The translations under genes were made by a program, and so were the position numbers. This document shows positions 1 through 7,300 of a DNA stretch of 15,183 nucleotides, in pieces. The notes beneath the pieces are model-generated. The model saw only the letters and a list, made by a program, of their open reading frames with translations. It was not told where the DNA came from and did no database searches. Each line of letters starts with the position of its first letter. The stretch's first letter is position 1. This stretch comes from VBAS01 sp965652775. Lineage in GTDB: Bacteria > Bacteroidota > Bacteroidia > Chitinophagales > Chitinophagaceae. The stretch spans positions 1-15,183 of the forward strand of contig CBFGXP010000087.1 of NCBI GenBank assembly GCA_965652775.1, written 5' to 3'.

Positions 1-11
1 TTCTGAATGGG

Positions 12-32
12 GTGCAAAAATAAGGCTTGCAC
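12..32. repeat. Short inverted repeat (6-bp arms)
   Basis: The arms GTGCAA (12-17) and TTGCAC (27-32) are perfect inverted copies around a 9-base spacer, followed on the plus strand by a short T run. It could be the terminator of a plus-strand gene left of the window, or chance. Bases 1-59 hold no reading frame that I can support. Confidence 0.25.
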
Positions 33-59
33 AGTTTTATGCCAAATGGTTTTTGAGAA

Positions 60-87
60 AGCTTTTAGCTGTTTGCGGTTAGCTTTT
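60..87 (+). repeat. Degenerate heptamer array, left flank of the S23-like gene
   Basis: On the plus strand four consecutive 7-base units read AGCTTTT, AGCTGTT, TGCGGTT and AGCTTTT. The 9-mer AGCTTTTAG occurs at 60-68 and again exactly 21 bases later at 81-89, which is three unit lengths. The array lies just beyond the stop of the four-helix-bundle gene and points toward it, opposite to the array on the gene's other side. Confidence 0.55.
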
Positions 88-96
88 AGGAAAGAA

Positions 97-456
97 TTAC
101 CGGTTTGCGGACAAAGTATTGATGAATGCAGTCAGCATTTTTTCTTCCTCGGTTAACATTTCTAGGGTTGAGTCAACCAAAGCATTATTGCCGTCCTTTA
201 ATTCTTTCGCAATCAGTAGTTGTGTTTCTAATTCAAATGCAGACCCAAGGGAGATTTCAGCGAATCGGCTATAATCTTTGTCGCTATTTCTACTACTTCT
301 TTCCGCTATATTAGATGGAATTGAAACGCCAGCTTTATTAATTTGTAAGGCAAGACCATATTTTTCCTGGGACGGAAAAGTTTCAGTAATTCGTAAACTA
401 TTAATAGCAATTTGAAGCCCCTTTTGCCAAATTTTTAGCTCCTTAAAATTTCTCAT
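97..456 (-). CDS. Four helix bundle protein (S23 / 23S rRNA intervening-sequence family)
   Basis: This 119-residue protein has the full hallmark pattern of the family. It starts MRNFKELKIWQKG, has YGLALQINKAGVSIPSNIAE around residues 33-52, and SDKDYSRFAEISLGSAFELE at about 58-77. The length is normal and the gene looks intact. Family knowledge: these small helical proteins form oligomeric (often pentameric) bundles, were first found inside 23S rRNA intervening sequences, and are common as stand-alone genes; their function is unknown. The ATG at 456 is the natural start, with no clear Shine-Dalgarno site. The gene begins only 38 bases after the cphA stop on the same strand, so read-through from cphA is likely. 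It is bracketed by inverted heptamer arrays (60-87 and 483-517), suggesting it arrived as a cassette; that is inference. Confidence 0.9.
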   Translation of the reverse strand: MRNFKELKIWQKGLQIAINSLRITETFPSQEKYGLALQINKAGVSIPSNIAERSSRNSDKDYSRFAEISLGSAFELETQLLIAKELKDGNNALVDSTLEMLTEEEKMLTAFINTLSANR

Positions 457-482
457 ATGATTATAGTTAATGGTAAATGTTA

Positions 483-517
483 AAAAGCTTAAAGCTAATG
501 GCTAATGGCTAATGGCT
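483..517 (-). repeat. Heptamer array, right flank of the S23-like gene, overlapping the 3' end of cphA
   Basis: Read on the minus strand from 517 to 483 there are five consecutive 7-base units: AGCCATT three times, then AGCTTTA and AGCTTTT. The cphA stop (495-497) and the codons for its last residues PLAISH lie within the array. With the array at 60-87 on the plus strand this forms an inverted pair around the four-helix-bundle gene. Confidence 0.75.
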
Positions 518-3143
518 TATCTTCTTTTTCTTCCTTTTCTTTCAATTCCCTGATCTTATCCAATGCCCCTGCTACAACATCACACATAATAGTGTATAAA
601 GCGCCGTGTCGCTGATTTTCATAAATATATTCCAGGGCCTCATTCTCGTTTGGAATGGTCATCACAGGAATGTTAGGATTTACTTTTTCAATTCCTTCTT
701 TTAGTAATCCAATAATGTCTTCAGCAGTCCTTCCCCTTAAATTTTTATCGCAGCGGATAATGATCTCGTCAAAATATTGTGCTGATATTTCTCCCAGCTC
801 ACGAATATCTTCATCTCTTCTGTCACCGGTACCGCTGATAATTCCAATACGCAGCGGATAATCCAATTTGCTGATAAAATCACAAAGCAGTTTAAGACCA
901 TGTGGATTATGGGCAAAGTCAGCAAGAACAGTAAAGTTTTTAAAATGGAAAAAATTCAAACGCCCGGGTGTCAGGTTTGCACTTGGCATAAATGTTTGTA
1001 ACCCTGACCGAATATCCTCGATAGTTATATCACGGAAAAGATAAGTTGATAGAACCGCAGGTAAGCAGTTTTGAATATTATGGATGGCTTTTCCTTCGAA
1101 GGTCAGCGGGATATTTTTTACGTGCAGCACTCTTATTTTCCAGCCTCCTTTCATCAGTGTTACATATCCATTTTCAAACACACATGACAATCCATTTTCA
1201 GCAGCATGCTCTTTTATCCTTGGGTTATGTTCATCCATGCTGAACAATGCAACATTACAATCAAGATCATTTTTCATCTTGTACACGAGGTCATCATCGG
1301 CATTCAACACTGCATAGCCGTGGTCGAAAACCGTTTCAGGCAACACAGCTTTAACTTTAGCCATTGCTTCCAGGGTATGAATTCCGCCAAGCCCCATATG
1401 ATCCGCAGCAACATTTGTCACTACCGCCACTTCACAATTCTGAAAAGCAAGTCCCGATTTTAAAATGCCGCCTCTTGCACATTCCAGTACGGCAAAATCA
1501 ACTGTTGGATCCTTCAACACAAATTGTGAAGAGATCGGCCCGGTGCAATCACCTTTCATCATCATCTGATTTTGGATATAAACACCATCGCTTGTAGTAT
1601 AGCCCACTTTTTTGCCTGCGCTTTTTGCAATATGCGCTGTTAATCTTGTTGTTGTTGTTTTACCATTTGTACCGGTAATAGCGATGATCGGAATTCTTCC
1701 AGCGCTGCCCTTTGGAAATAACATATCAACCACCGGCTCAGCAACATTTCTTCCCAAACCATCAGAGGGTTCAATGTGCATGCGGAAACCCGGAGCAGCA
1801 TTAACTTCTAATATGGCGCCGCCATTTTCAGAAACCGGGGTTCTGAGATCATTTGCCATTACATCAATGCCACAAATGTCAAGGCCAATAATTTTTGCTA
1901 TCCTTTCAAACATGAAAATATTTGCAGGATGTACTTCATCAGTAACATCAGTTGAAGTGCCACCTGTAGAAAGATTCGCTGTTGGCTTTAATAAAATTCG
2001 TTGTCCTTTTTCAGGAATAGTTTCTAAAGTCACTCCTGCATCATCCAGCATCTTTTGTGTAAACTGGTCAATAGTAATTTGTGTCAATACTTTTTCATGA
2101 CCATAGCCACGACGCGGATCTTTATTTGTTTCATCGATCAGCCATTTAATATCATGCTCGCCATCACCAACAACTGATGCCGGTGTACGCAATGCTGCGC
2201 AAATAAATTTATAGTTGATCACAAGACACCGAAAATCAAAACCTGTAATAAATCTTTCAACAATAACCTGGCGGCTATATTCTTCTGCTGCTGCAAATGC
2301 TTTTACAGCAGTTTCCCAGCTCGTGATGTTCGTTGTATTCCCTTTTCCATGGTTACCATCAATTGGCTTTATCACCAGCGGATATCCATATTTTTCAACA
2401 GCTTCTTTTAAACCTTCTTCTGTTCTAACCACGGTCCCTTTTGGTACAGGTATCTCAGCCGCTTCAAGTAACATCTTCGTTTCGTCTTTATTGCAGGCAA
2501 TATCAACGGCAATATTTGAAGTAGTGGAAGCTATCGTTGCACGAATGCGTTTTTGATTTACACCATAACCCAACTGTACTAAACTTTGTTTATTCAAACG
2601 TATAAAAGGGATCCCACGTTTTGCAGCTTCATCAACAATACAACCTGTCGAAGGTCCCATTCGGGTATCTTCCCTGATCACTCTCATATTCTGAATGTCT
2701 TCGGCCAGGTCATAATCTTTTCCTTCGATTAAAGCTTTTGCAATTCTAACAGATGCATGTGCCGCATAAACACCAGCATCTTCTTCGATATAGCTGAACA
2801 CTACATAATACACACCTGGTTTTTCTCCGTCCGGAGTTCTTGTTCGTCCAAAACCGGTATCCATTCCTGCCAGCGTTTGGATTTCCAAAGCAATATGTTC
2901 GATCACATGTCCCATCCAGGTACCTTCATCCACCCGGTGAAAGAAACCGCCACGTACACCTTCACTGCAGCGGTGTTCATATAATGAGGGTAATAGTTTT
3001 TCCAAACGTTCCCTGAACCCCGGAATTTTATTCGTTGGCATGTTCTCTTTTTCTTCAAGGTCAAGTTTCATTTGGATGAGCTTAGCACGACGAACACTCC
3101 AGTAATTTGGCCCTTTTAGCACTTTTATCTCAAGTATTTGCAT
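495..3143 (-). CDS. cphA: Cyanophycin synthetase
   Basis: The enzyme polymerises aspartate and arginine into multi-L-arginyl-poly-L-aspartate (cyanophycin), spending two ATP per Asp-Arg unit, in the cytoplasm. From the ATG at 3143 the protein has 882 residues. The start MQILEIKVLKGPNYWS is the family's usual N terminus, so I prefer it to an in-frame TTG 21 bases upstream. Domains in order: N domain (about 1-160) with a GHVIEHIALE segment near 78-87; ATP-grasp domain (about 215-480) with KPIDGNHGKG near 259-268 and the metal-binding ILEVNAAPG near 444-452; Mur-ligase-like domain with P-loop GTNGKTTTT near 491-499, then central and C-terminal parts with TPGRLN and ADFAHNPHG. Both ATP sites look intact, which argues for an active CphA1-type enzyme and not the one-site CphA2 type. 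The last residues are encoded by a heptamer repeat and are probably not functional. No cyanophycinase is in view. Confidence 0.96.
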   Translation of the reverse strand: MQILEIKVLKGPNYWSVRRAKLIQMKLDLEEKENMPTNKIPGFRERLEKLLPSLYEHRCSEGVRGGFFHRVDEGTWMGHVIEHIALEIQTLAGMDTGFGRTRTPDGEKPGVYYVVFSYIEEDAGVYAAHASVRIAKALIEGKDYDLAEDIQNMRVIREDTRMGPSTGCIVDEAAKRGIPFIRLNKQSLVQLGYGVNQKRIRATIASTTSNIAVDIACNKDETKMLLEAAEIPVPKGTVVRTEEGLKEAVEKYGYPLVIKPIDGNHGKGNTTNITSWETAVKAFAAAEEYSRQVIVERFITGFDFRCLVINYKFICAALRTPASVVGDGEHDIKWLIDETNKDPRRGYGHEKVLTQITIDQFTQKMLDDAGVTLETIPEKGQRILLKPTANLSTGGTSTDVTDEVHPANIFMFERIAKIIGLDICGIDVMANDLRTPVSENGGAILEVNAAPGFRMHIEPSDGLGRNVAEPVVDMLFPKGSAGRIPIIAITGTNGKTTTTRLTAHIAKSAGKKVGYTTSDGVYIQNQMMMKGDCTGPISSQFVLKDPTVDFAVLECARGGILKSGLAFQNCEVAVVTNVAADHMGLGGIHTLEAMAKVKAVLPETVFDHGYAVLNADDDLVYKMKNDLDCNVALFSMDEHNPRIKEHAAENGLSCVFENGYVTLMKGGWKIRVLHVKNIPLTFEGKAIHNIQNCLPAVLSTYLFRDITIEDIRSGLQTFMPSANLTPGRLNFFHFKNFTVLADFAHNPHGLKLLCDFISKLDYPLRIGIISGTGDRRDEDIRELGEISAQYFDEIIIRCDKNLRGRTAEDIIGLLKEGIEKVNPNIPVMTIPNENEALEYIYENQRHGALYTIMCDVVAGALDKIRELKEKEEKEDKPLAISH

Positions 3144-3263
3144 ATTTAAATGTTGGGTGTTCAATTTAGGTTTTTTTAATTATGTATCCAACATTGCTAA
3201 TTCTGTTCAGCGTTCCTTCCGCCTCAGGCAGACTATTGTGCGGTTGGTCTTTGTTCAGCTTTT

Positions 3264-3343
3264 TAAACCACAGCGGCGCAAAGTGCACGGAGAGATACGG
3301 AGTGGCCCATGTGTTCCTTTGTGTCTCCGAGTCTCCTTGGTAT
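3264..3343. repeat. Decayed palindromic intergenic repeat
   Basis: The left part reads AACCACAGCGGCGCAAAGTG followed by CACGGAGAGATACGGAG, and the right part CCTTTGTGTCTCCGAGTCTC then CTTGGT. The two halves are degenerate inverted copies of a word set (ACCACAG, GCAAAG, CACGGAG against CTTTGTGTCTCCG, CTTGGT). This resembles the ACCACAGAGGCACAAAG-type palindromes often met between Bacteroidota genes; that comparison is from memory. It fills the divergent region between cphA and the aminotransferase and creates spurious open frames on both strands. A small palindrome, GCCTCAGGC, lies just upstream near 3225. Confidence 0.5.
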
Positions 3344-3392
3344 ATCAAAAACAAGTAGCGGCATTTTCATTACTTTTATACAAACAATCACA

Positions 3393-4691
3393 ATGCCTGA
3401 TAATAACCGCCGCGGTTTCCTAAGAAAGGTGGGCACCTTTTCCGCTACTGCTTTCCTTTCGTCAATAGCGAAGCCAATGTGGGCGAGAAATTTTGAAGCC
3501 GCACTAAGAGATGCCGAAGGAGTGCCTGCGGCTGATCTCGCAAGCGAAGAAGATTTCTGGTATTATATACAACAGGCATTTACTGTATCACCATATCTCA
3601 TCAATCTTAATAACGGCGGTGTTAGCCCTGCGCCTAAAGTGGTGCAGGAAGCAATGAAACGCTATTATGATTATAGCAATGAAGCACCAAGCTATTTTAT
3701 GTGGCGCATCCTTGACCAGGGACGTGAACCCTTGAGAAAGAATATGGCAAAGATGGCTGGATGTGATGTTGAAGAAGTTGCCATCAACCGTAATTCATCA
3801 GAAGGATTAGAAACGGTCATCTTTGGATTACAATTAAAGGCCGGTGATGAAATAGTGGCAACCAAACAGGATTATCCAAATATGGTGAACGCTTATAAGC
3901 AAAGGGAATTGCGGGATGGAATAAAAATGGTTTGGGTTAATCTTGAGCTACCAAGTGAAGATGAAAATTATTTGGTAAGTCAATATGTGAATGCATTTAC
4001 GCCCAAAACAAAAGTGGTTCACATCACACATATCATAAACTGGAACGGTCAGATAATACCGGTAAGAAAAATAGCAGCCGAAGCACATAAAAGGGGAATT
4101 GAAGTGATCGTTGATGGAGCTCACAGTCTTTTTCATTTTGATTTTAAAATATCCGATCTCGATTGTGATTATTTTGCAAGCAGCTTGCATAAATGGTTAT
4201 ATGCACCCATCGGCAGTGGCATGTTGTATGTGAGAAAGAATAAAATCAAAAACTTATATCCTTTATTTGCAATGGGAGAACCATTAAAGGATGATATCAG
4301 GAAGTTTGAAGCGCTTGGCACCAGACCAATGTTTATTGAACAGGCGATCAGCAAAGCATTGGACTTTCATGAGATGATAGGAAATGAAAGAAAGGAAAAA
4401 AGGTTACATTATCTAAAGAACTACTGGTTTGATAAAGTAAAAAATGTTCCAAGAGTCAAACTGCATACTTCATTTTCGCCAAAATGGGGTTGTGCTATAG
4501 GTAATGTATCTGTAGAAGGAAAAAAGCCGGAAGAGCTTGATGGCTTTTTGCTGGATAAATACAAAGTACATACTGTTGGCATTAATTGGGAAAACATACA
4601 CAGCGTCCGTGTAACTCCAAATGTTTATACAACTACAAAGAACCTTGATATTTTGGTCGATGGAATTAATGCGTTTGCGAAGCAGGTTTAG
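3393..4691 (+). CDS. Tat-exported aminotransferase class V (PLP) family protein
   Basis: This is a fold-type I PLP enzyme of the class V / isopenicillin-N-epimerase-like group, 432 residues from the ATG at 3393. An upstream in-frame ATG at 3309 would add 28 residues encoded by an intergenic repeat and would bury the signal. The N terminus, NNRRGFLRKVG, is a good twin-arginine motif followed by a hydrophobic stretch ending near KPMWA (about residue 31), so export of the folded, PLP-loaded protein is likely. The fold landmarks are NNGGVSPAP near 73, NRNSSEGLE near 132, VDGAHS with the cofactor-contacting Asp near 241, and SSLHKWLYAP with the probable Schiff-base Lys at 267. The substrate cannot be read from sequence; cysteine desulfurase, epimerase and lyase activities all occur in this group. 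The PagL-like gene follows 60 bases later on the same strand. Confidence 0.9.
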   Translation: MPDNNRRGFLRKVGTFSATAFLSSIAKPMWARNFEAALRDAEGVPAADLASEEDFWYYIQQAFTVSPYLINLNNGGVSPAPKVVQEAMKRYYDYSNEAPSYFMWRILDQGREPLRKNMAKMAGCDVEEVAINRNSSEGLETVIFGLQLKAGDEIVATKQDYPNMVNAYKQRELRDGIKMVWVNLELPSEDENYLVSQYVNAFTPKTKVVHITHIINWNGQIIPVRKIAAEAHKRGIEVIVDGAHSLFHFDFKISDLDCDYFASSLHKWLYAPIGSGMLYVRKNKIKNLYPLFAMGEPLKDDIRKFEALGTRPMFIEQAISKALDFHEMIGNERKEKRLHYLKNYWFDKVKNVPRVKLHTSFSPKWGCAIGNVSVEGKKPEELDGFLLDKYKVHTVGINWENIHSVRVTPNVYTTTKNLDILVDGINAFAKQV

Positions 4692-4751
4692 TATTTGAGT
4701 TTAATTTCAAGCCATCCCATTTTTCCACCTTGCTGATAAAGAAAAGGTGAA

Positions 4752-5882
4752 ATGATACGATACTGTTACAAACTGTTTTTACGATTGTTCACAATTAACC
4801 TTATTACAGTTAATGTATCAGCCCAGCTAAGTGATAGTATTGGTTCCCGTTCAAAAAAGGCTCCGCATATTTTTTCAATGGGTGCAGGCATTCAGCATGG
4901 ATTTATTTTCGCCCATTCAAGAGCAGTACAAAATACAAAAGGCGCCAACCCGACGGGTGTTGAGATCAGCTTTAGCTGGCAGAGAAATGATACCGAAAGC
5001 TGGAACCTATGTAATTGTTTTCCCAAAAAGGGACTGCTGCTTTTTTATTATAATTATGATGTGACAATATTAGGAAAAAGCGTTGGTGCGGCTTATTTTT
5101 TAGAACCTGTTTATAAGCTGGGAAACAAAAGTTTTTTTTCCTTCAGAGGTGTTGCCGGTCTCGCTTATCTTACCAATCCTTTTGACTCAATTCACAACCC
5201 CACGAACCAATCTTATAGTTCTGCTGTCGGCGGTTATTTGTTGCTGGGCGTTGGGTTTTCTTATTTGATAAATACACAATGGTGGCTTAATACAACGATC
5301 AATTACCAGCATATATCTAATGGCGGGTTGCGCCAGCCCAATAAAGGGATCAACTGGCCAACTGCGGGCATTGCAGTTATTTACCAGAAAAATCCAAGAC
5401 CCTATTACAAAGTTCCCCGCAGTAAAGAAAAATTTTGGAAAGATTATCCTCTTCGGTGGGATATTGGAGTTTTTGGAATTGCTAAAAGAGGAACAGATGA
5501 AAATGGAAATAGTCACCGCATGCCTTTGATCGGTGGCACCATACAGGGGGGTAAGCAGGTTGGTAGAATAAATATGTTGACACTGGGTGCAGAAGTGTAT
5601 GGAGATAGATCACTGAGTATGCAACTCAAGCGGGATTCGATCGATGCAAGTGCTTTAAGGGCAGGGCTATTGATCGGCCATGAATTTTTATTGGGGAAAT
5701 TTATCTTTAGTCAACGACTTGGGGTATATGTTTTCAATGAAACGCCATATTATGATCGTATCTATCATCGTTGGGGCCTCCATTATTTTATCAATAAGCA
5801 TTTGGGGATTGGAATGCAATTAAAAGCTCACAGGCATGTTGCCGATTTTGTTGATCTCAGGATCACTTACTCTTTCCGGTAG
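4752..5882 (+). CDS. Acyloxyacyl hydrolase / PagL-like lipid A deacylase homologue
   Basis: This 376-residue outer-membrane beta-barrel candidate has a signal peptide (about 1-24, ending VNVSAQ) and many alternating aromatic and hydrophobic strands. Residues 187-201 read HISNGGLRQPNKGIN, matching the PagL active-site segment; His187 and Ser189 sit where the catalytic His and Ser of the family lie. The residue 14 after the His, where Pseudomonas PagL has its third catalytic residue Glu (my recollection of the alignment), is Asn201. The protein is about twice the length of classical PagL. A second half (about 233-376) ends in strand-like repeats with an aromatic C-terminal ITYSFR, as expected for barrel insertion. 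The family removes the 3-O-linked acyl chain from lipid A in the outer membrane. An AAAGG stretch about 6 bases before the ATG may serve as ribosome binding site. It may share a transcript with the aminotransferase upstream. Confidence 0.82.
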   Translation: MIRYCYKLFLRLFTINLITVNVSAQLSDSIGSRSKKAPHIFSMGAGIQHGFIFAHSRAVQNTKGANPTGVEISFSWQRNDTESWNLCNCFPKKGLLLFYYNYDVTILGKSVGAAYFLEPVYKLGNKSFFSFRGVAGLAYLTNPFDSIHNPTNQSYSSAVGGYLLLGVGFSYLINTQWWLNTTINYQHISNGGLRQPNKGINWPTAGIAVIYQKNPRPYYKVPRSKEKFWKDYPLRWDIGVFGIAKRGTDENGNSHRMPLIGGTIQGGKQVGRINMLTLGAEVYGDRSLSMQLKRDSIDASALRAGLLIGHEFLLGKFIFSQRLGVYVFNETPYYDRIYHRWGLHYFINKHLGIGMQLKAHRHVADFVDLRITYSFR

Positions 5883-5993
5883 CGAAGTAGCCGGGTTCAT
5901 CATACACGCTGATATTCAAATGATGTTTTAATCCTGAGCAATTTATTACCCATGTCATCTTTAGTTCGTCTTACGGTCAAAGGTTTTTCAGAG

Positions 5994-6009
5994 TTGGCAC
6001 GATTTTTAA
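5994..6009 (+). promoter_or_regulatory. Candidate sigma-54-type promoter
   Basis: TTGGCACG (5994-6001) is a perfect -24 half of a sigma-54 promoter and is followed by a T run. The position where GC of the -12 half should be reads AA, so the match is incomplete. The implied start near 6020 would give a leader of about 25 bases before the ATG at 6046. A TATAAT at about 6023-6028 is an alternative reading of this leader. Confidence 0.3.
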
Positions 6010-6045
6010 AAGCTTTTTATAGATATAATCACTAAAATCTTTCTT

Positions 6046-6261
6046 ATGACAGCAAATCTTACTCTTGATGAAATGATTCTTCAGTATAGTGAGAACCCAT
6101 TTATCGATGAAAAGATGTTTGATCTTCCTGCTTTTTCAGATAGCCATCAAAAGCATAAAATTCTGAGCAGGCTATTGCTCATCGCCAGTAACCTGTTCAA
6201 TAAAGAACCTGAAACGGTACTGAATAGTTACAAACGCCGCTATGAGGTCAAACTAGGCTAA
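6046..6261 (+). CDS. Small protein of unknown function, 71 residues
   Basis: I do not recognise this protein. It is soluble-looking, with an acidic N-terminal half (LTLDEMILQYSENPFIDEKM), a short Pro/Phe stretch, and a probable amphipathic helix in the second half (HKILSRLLLIASNLFNKEP) before a basic tail. There is no signal peptide, membrane segment or known motif. Support for a real gene is moderate: a clean ATG, tandem TAA stops at the end, codon use like its neighbours, no competing gene on the other strand, and a promoter-like element 37 bases upstream. It converges with the beta-propeller gene, with 26 bases between the stops. No Shine-Dalgarno site is visible. Confidence 0.6.
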   Translation: MTANLTLDEMILQYSENPFIDEKMFDLPAFSDSHQKHKILSRLLLIASNLFNKEPETVLNSYKRRYEVKLG

Positions 6262-6287
6262 TAAAGTTTGTAGTTAATTTTCAGTCA

Positions 6288-7283
6288 TCAGGGATCGATC
6301 TTCACTTGTAGTATATTGCCCGCTTCATTTGTTCCTTCGTTTGCAATAAACAGGTCACCGGCTGAATTAAACGAAATTCCTTCCGGTTGTGCAAATTCAT
6401 TATTATTTAACTGGTATAATTTCTTGATTTTTCCTGTAGCATCAGTGATCAATAGCTTTGCATTTCTTCCATCAGTGATATACATATCACCGCTGAGAGG
6501 ATGAATAGCAATACCTGAGGGACTTAATGTGCCTTTCTTTTTTTTGCCTGCATTACTTTCAAATATTTCATTTAGCAGGTCTATTTTAAATACAGGTTGT
6601 TGATCCATTTTCTTAGAAGCCAGGTCAAAAGCATAAATGCCCTTGTAATCTTCCGATTCAAGTTCAGCGCCTTTGATAGCTATTAACAGCCGGTTATTTT
6701 TCTTATCATAACAAAGTCCTTCAGAATCCTGTTTTACGGTCAGGTGGGTACTGTATTCCTTTACCACGGGTTTTGCGGCATTTATATTACTCACTTCAAA
6801 CAGTTTTCCATCTGCCCGCAATACCCAAACGTTTTCCCCGACTACTGCCAGCCCTTCATAGTCTCCCACGCCGCCAAATGGAATTTCTTTTTCTACTGAT
6901 GATGAGGCAATATTATAAATGAATACTGTTCCCTGCTCATCCTGCACACAGGCAAATCGTTGCTCATCGATATAAGAAAGACCAGATATTTCGAGCAATT
7001 GCTTTGGCATCTCCCATTTTTTTGTAATGGTTATTCCAGCAGATGCCTGTTCCTGGGCTTTGCCATTCGCTTTCTTAGTTTTCTCGGTTTTATTTTTCGT
7101 TTCCCCTAAAAAAGACAGCGCATCTTTTTTATTACCGAGTACAACAAATATCCCGGACAGTCCTGCAACAAGAATTCCTATCTTGATCATATTCTTTTTA
7201 TTTTTTTTTGCCTTCTTTTCTTTTTCTTCGGCTTCTTTGCCAAAATCAGGCGGCGGTTCATTGTTAAAATTATTAGTTTCCAT
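6288..7283 (-). CDS. Membrane-anchored beta-propeller protein, SdiA-regulated domain family
   Basis: The protein has 331 residues. A charged, Lys/Glu-rich N-terminal tail (1-31) is followed by one membrane segment (about 32-50, MIKIGILVAGLSGIFVVLG), a basic spacer (51-84), and a beta-propeller (about 85-331). Propeller blades carry recurrent patterns such as EISGLSYIDEQRFACVQDE, GDYEGLAVVG, QDSEGLCYD, SPSGIAIHPLSGDMYITDG and QPEGISFNSAGDLFIANEG. These match the SdiA-regulated / esterase-like phytase group. The positive N-terminal tail predicts a propeller outside the cytoplasmic membrane. Biochemical function is not established for this family; calcium or ligand binding is plausible but not shown. 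The gene starts 17 bases after the PepSY-like lipoprotein gene ends, so the two are surely co-transcribed, and it may form part of the regulatory cluster upstream. Confidence 0.85.
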   Translation of the reverse strand: METNNFNNEPPPDFGKEAEEKEKKAKKNKKNMIKIGILVAGLSGIFVVLGNKKDALSFLGETKNKTEKTKKANGKAQEQASAGITITKKWEMPKQLLEISGLSYIDEQRFACVQDEQGTVFIYNIASSSVEKEIPFGGVGDYEGLAVVGENVWVLRADGKLFEVSNINAAKPVVKEYSTHLTVKQDSEGLCYDKKNNRLLIAIKGAELESEDYKGIYAFDLASKKMDQQPVFKIDLLNEIFESNAGKKKKGTLSPSGIAIHPLSGDMYITDGRNAKLLITDATGKIKKLYQLNNNEFAQPEGISFNSAGDLFIANEGTNEAGNILQVKIDP

Positions 7284-7300
7284 GTTATTTATTATATCAT

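Noticed and set aside
1612..2100. 162-codon plus-strand frame inside cphA
   Set aside because: It is antisense to the ATP-grasp and P-loop coding region, whose protein motifs are unmistakable on the minus strand.
3144..3164. TTG start adding seven residues to cyanophycin synthetase
   Set aside because: The ATG at 3143 gives the usual family N terminus MQILEIKVLKGPNYWS.
3166..3354. Minus-strand open frame of 62 codons upstream of cphA
   Set aside because: It is created by the palindromic repeat and has no family features; a TQRNT-type peptide is what this kind of repeat encodes by chance.
3309..3392. N-terminal extension of the aminotransferase from an upstream ATG
   Set aside because: The 28 residues are encoded partly by the intergenic repeat and would place the twin-arginine motif far from the N terminus; the ATG at 3393 fits a Tat signal.
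4720..4751. CACCTT / AAGGTG hairpin before the PagL-like gene as a regulatory element
   Set aside because: Six pairs with a 12-base loop is too weak; the overlap with the likely ribosome binding site may be chance.
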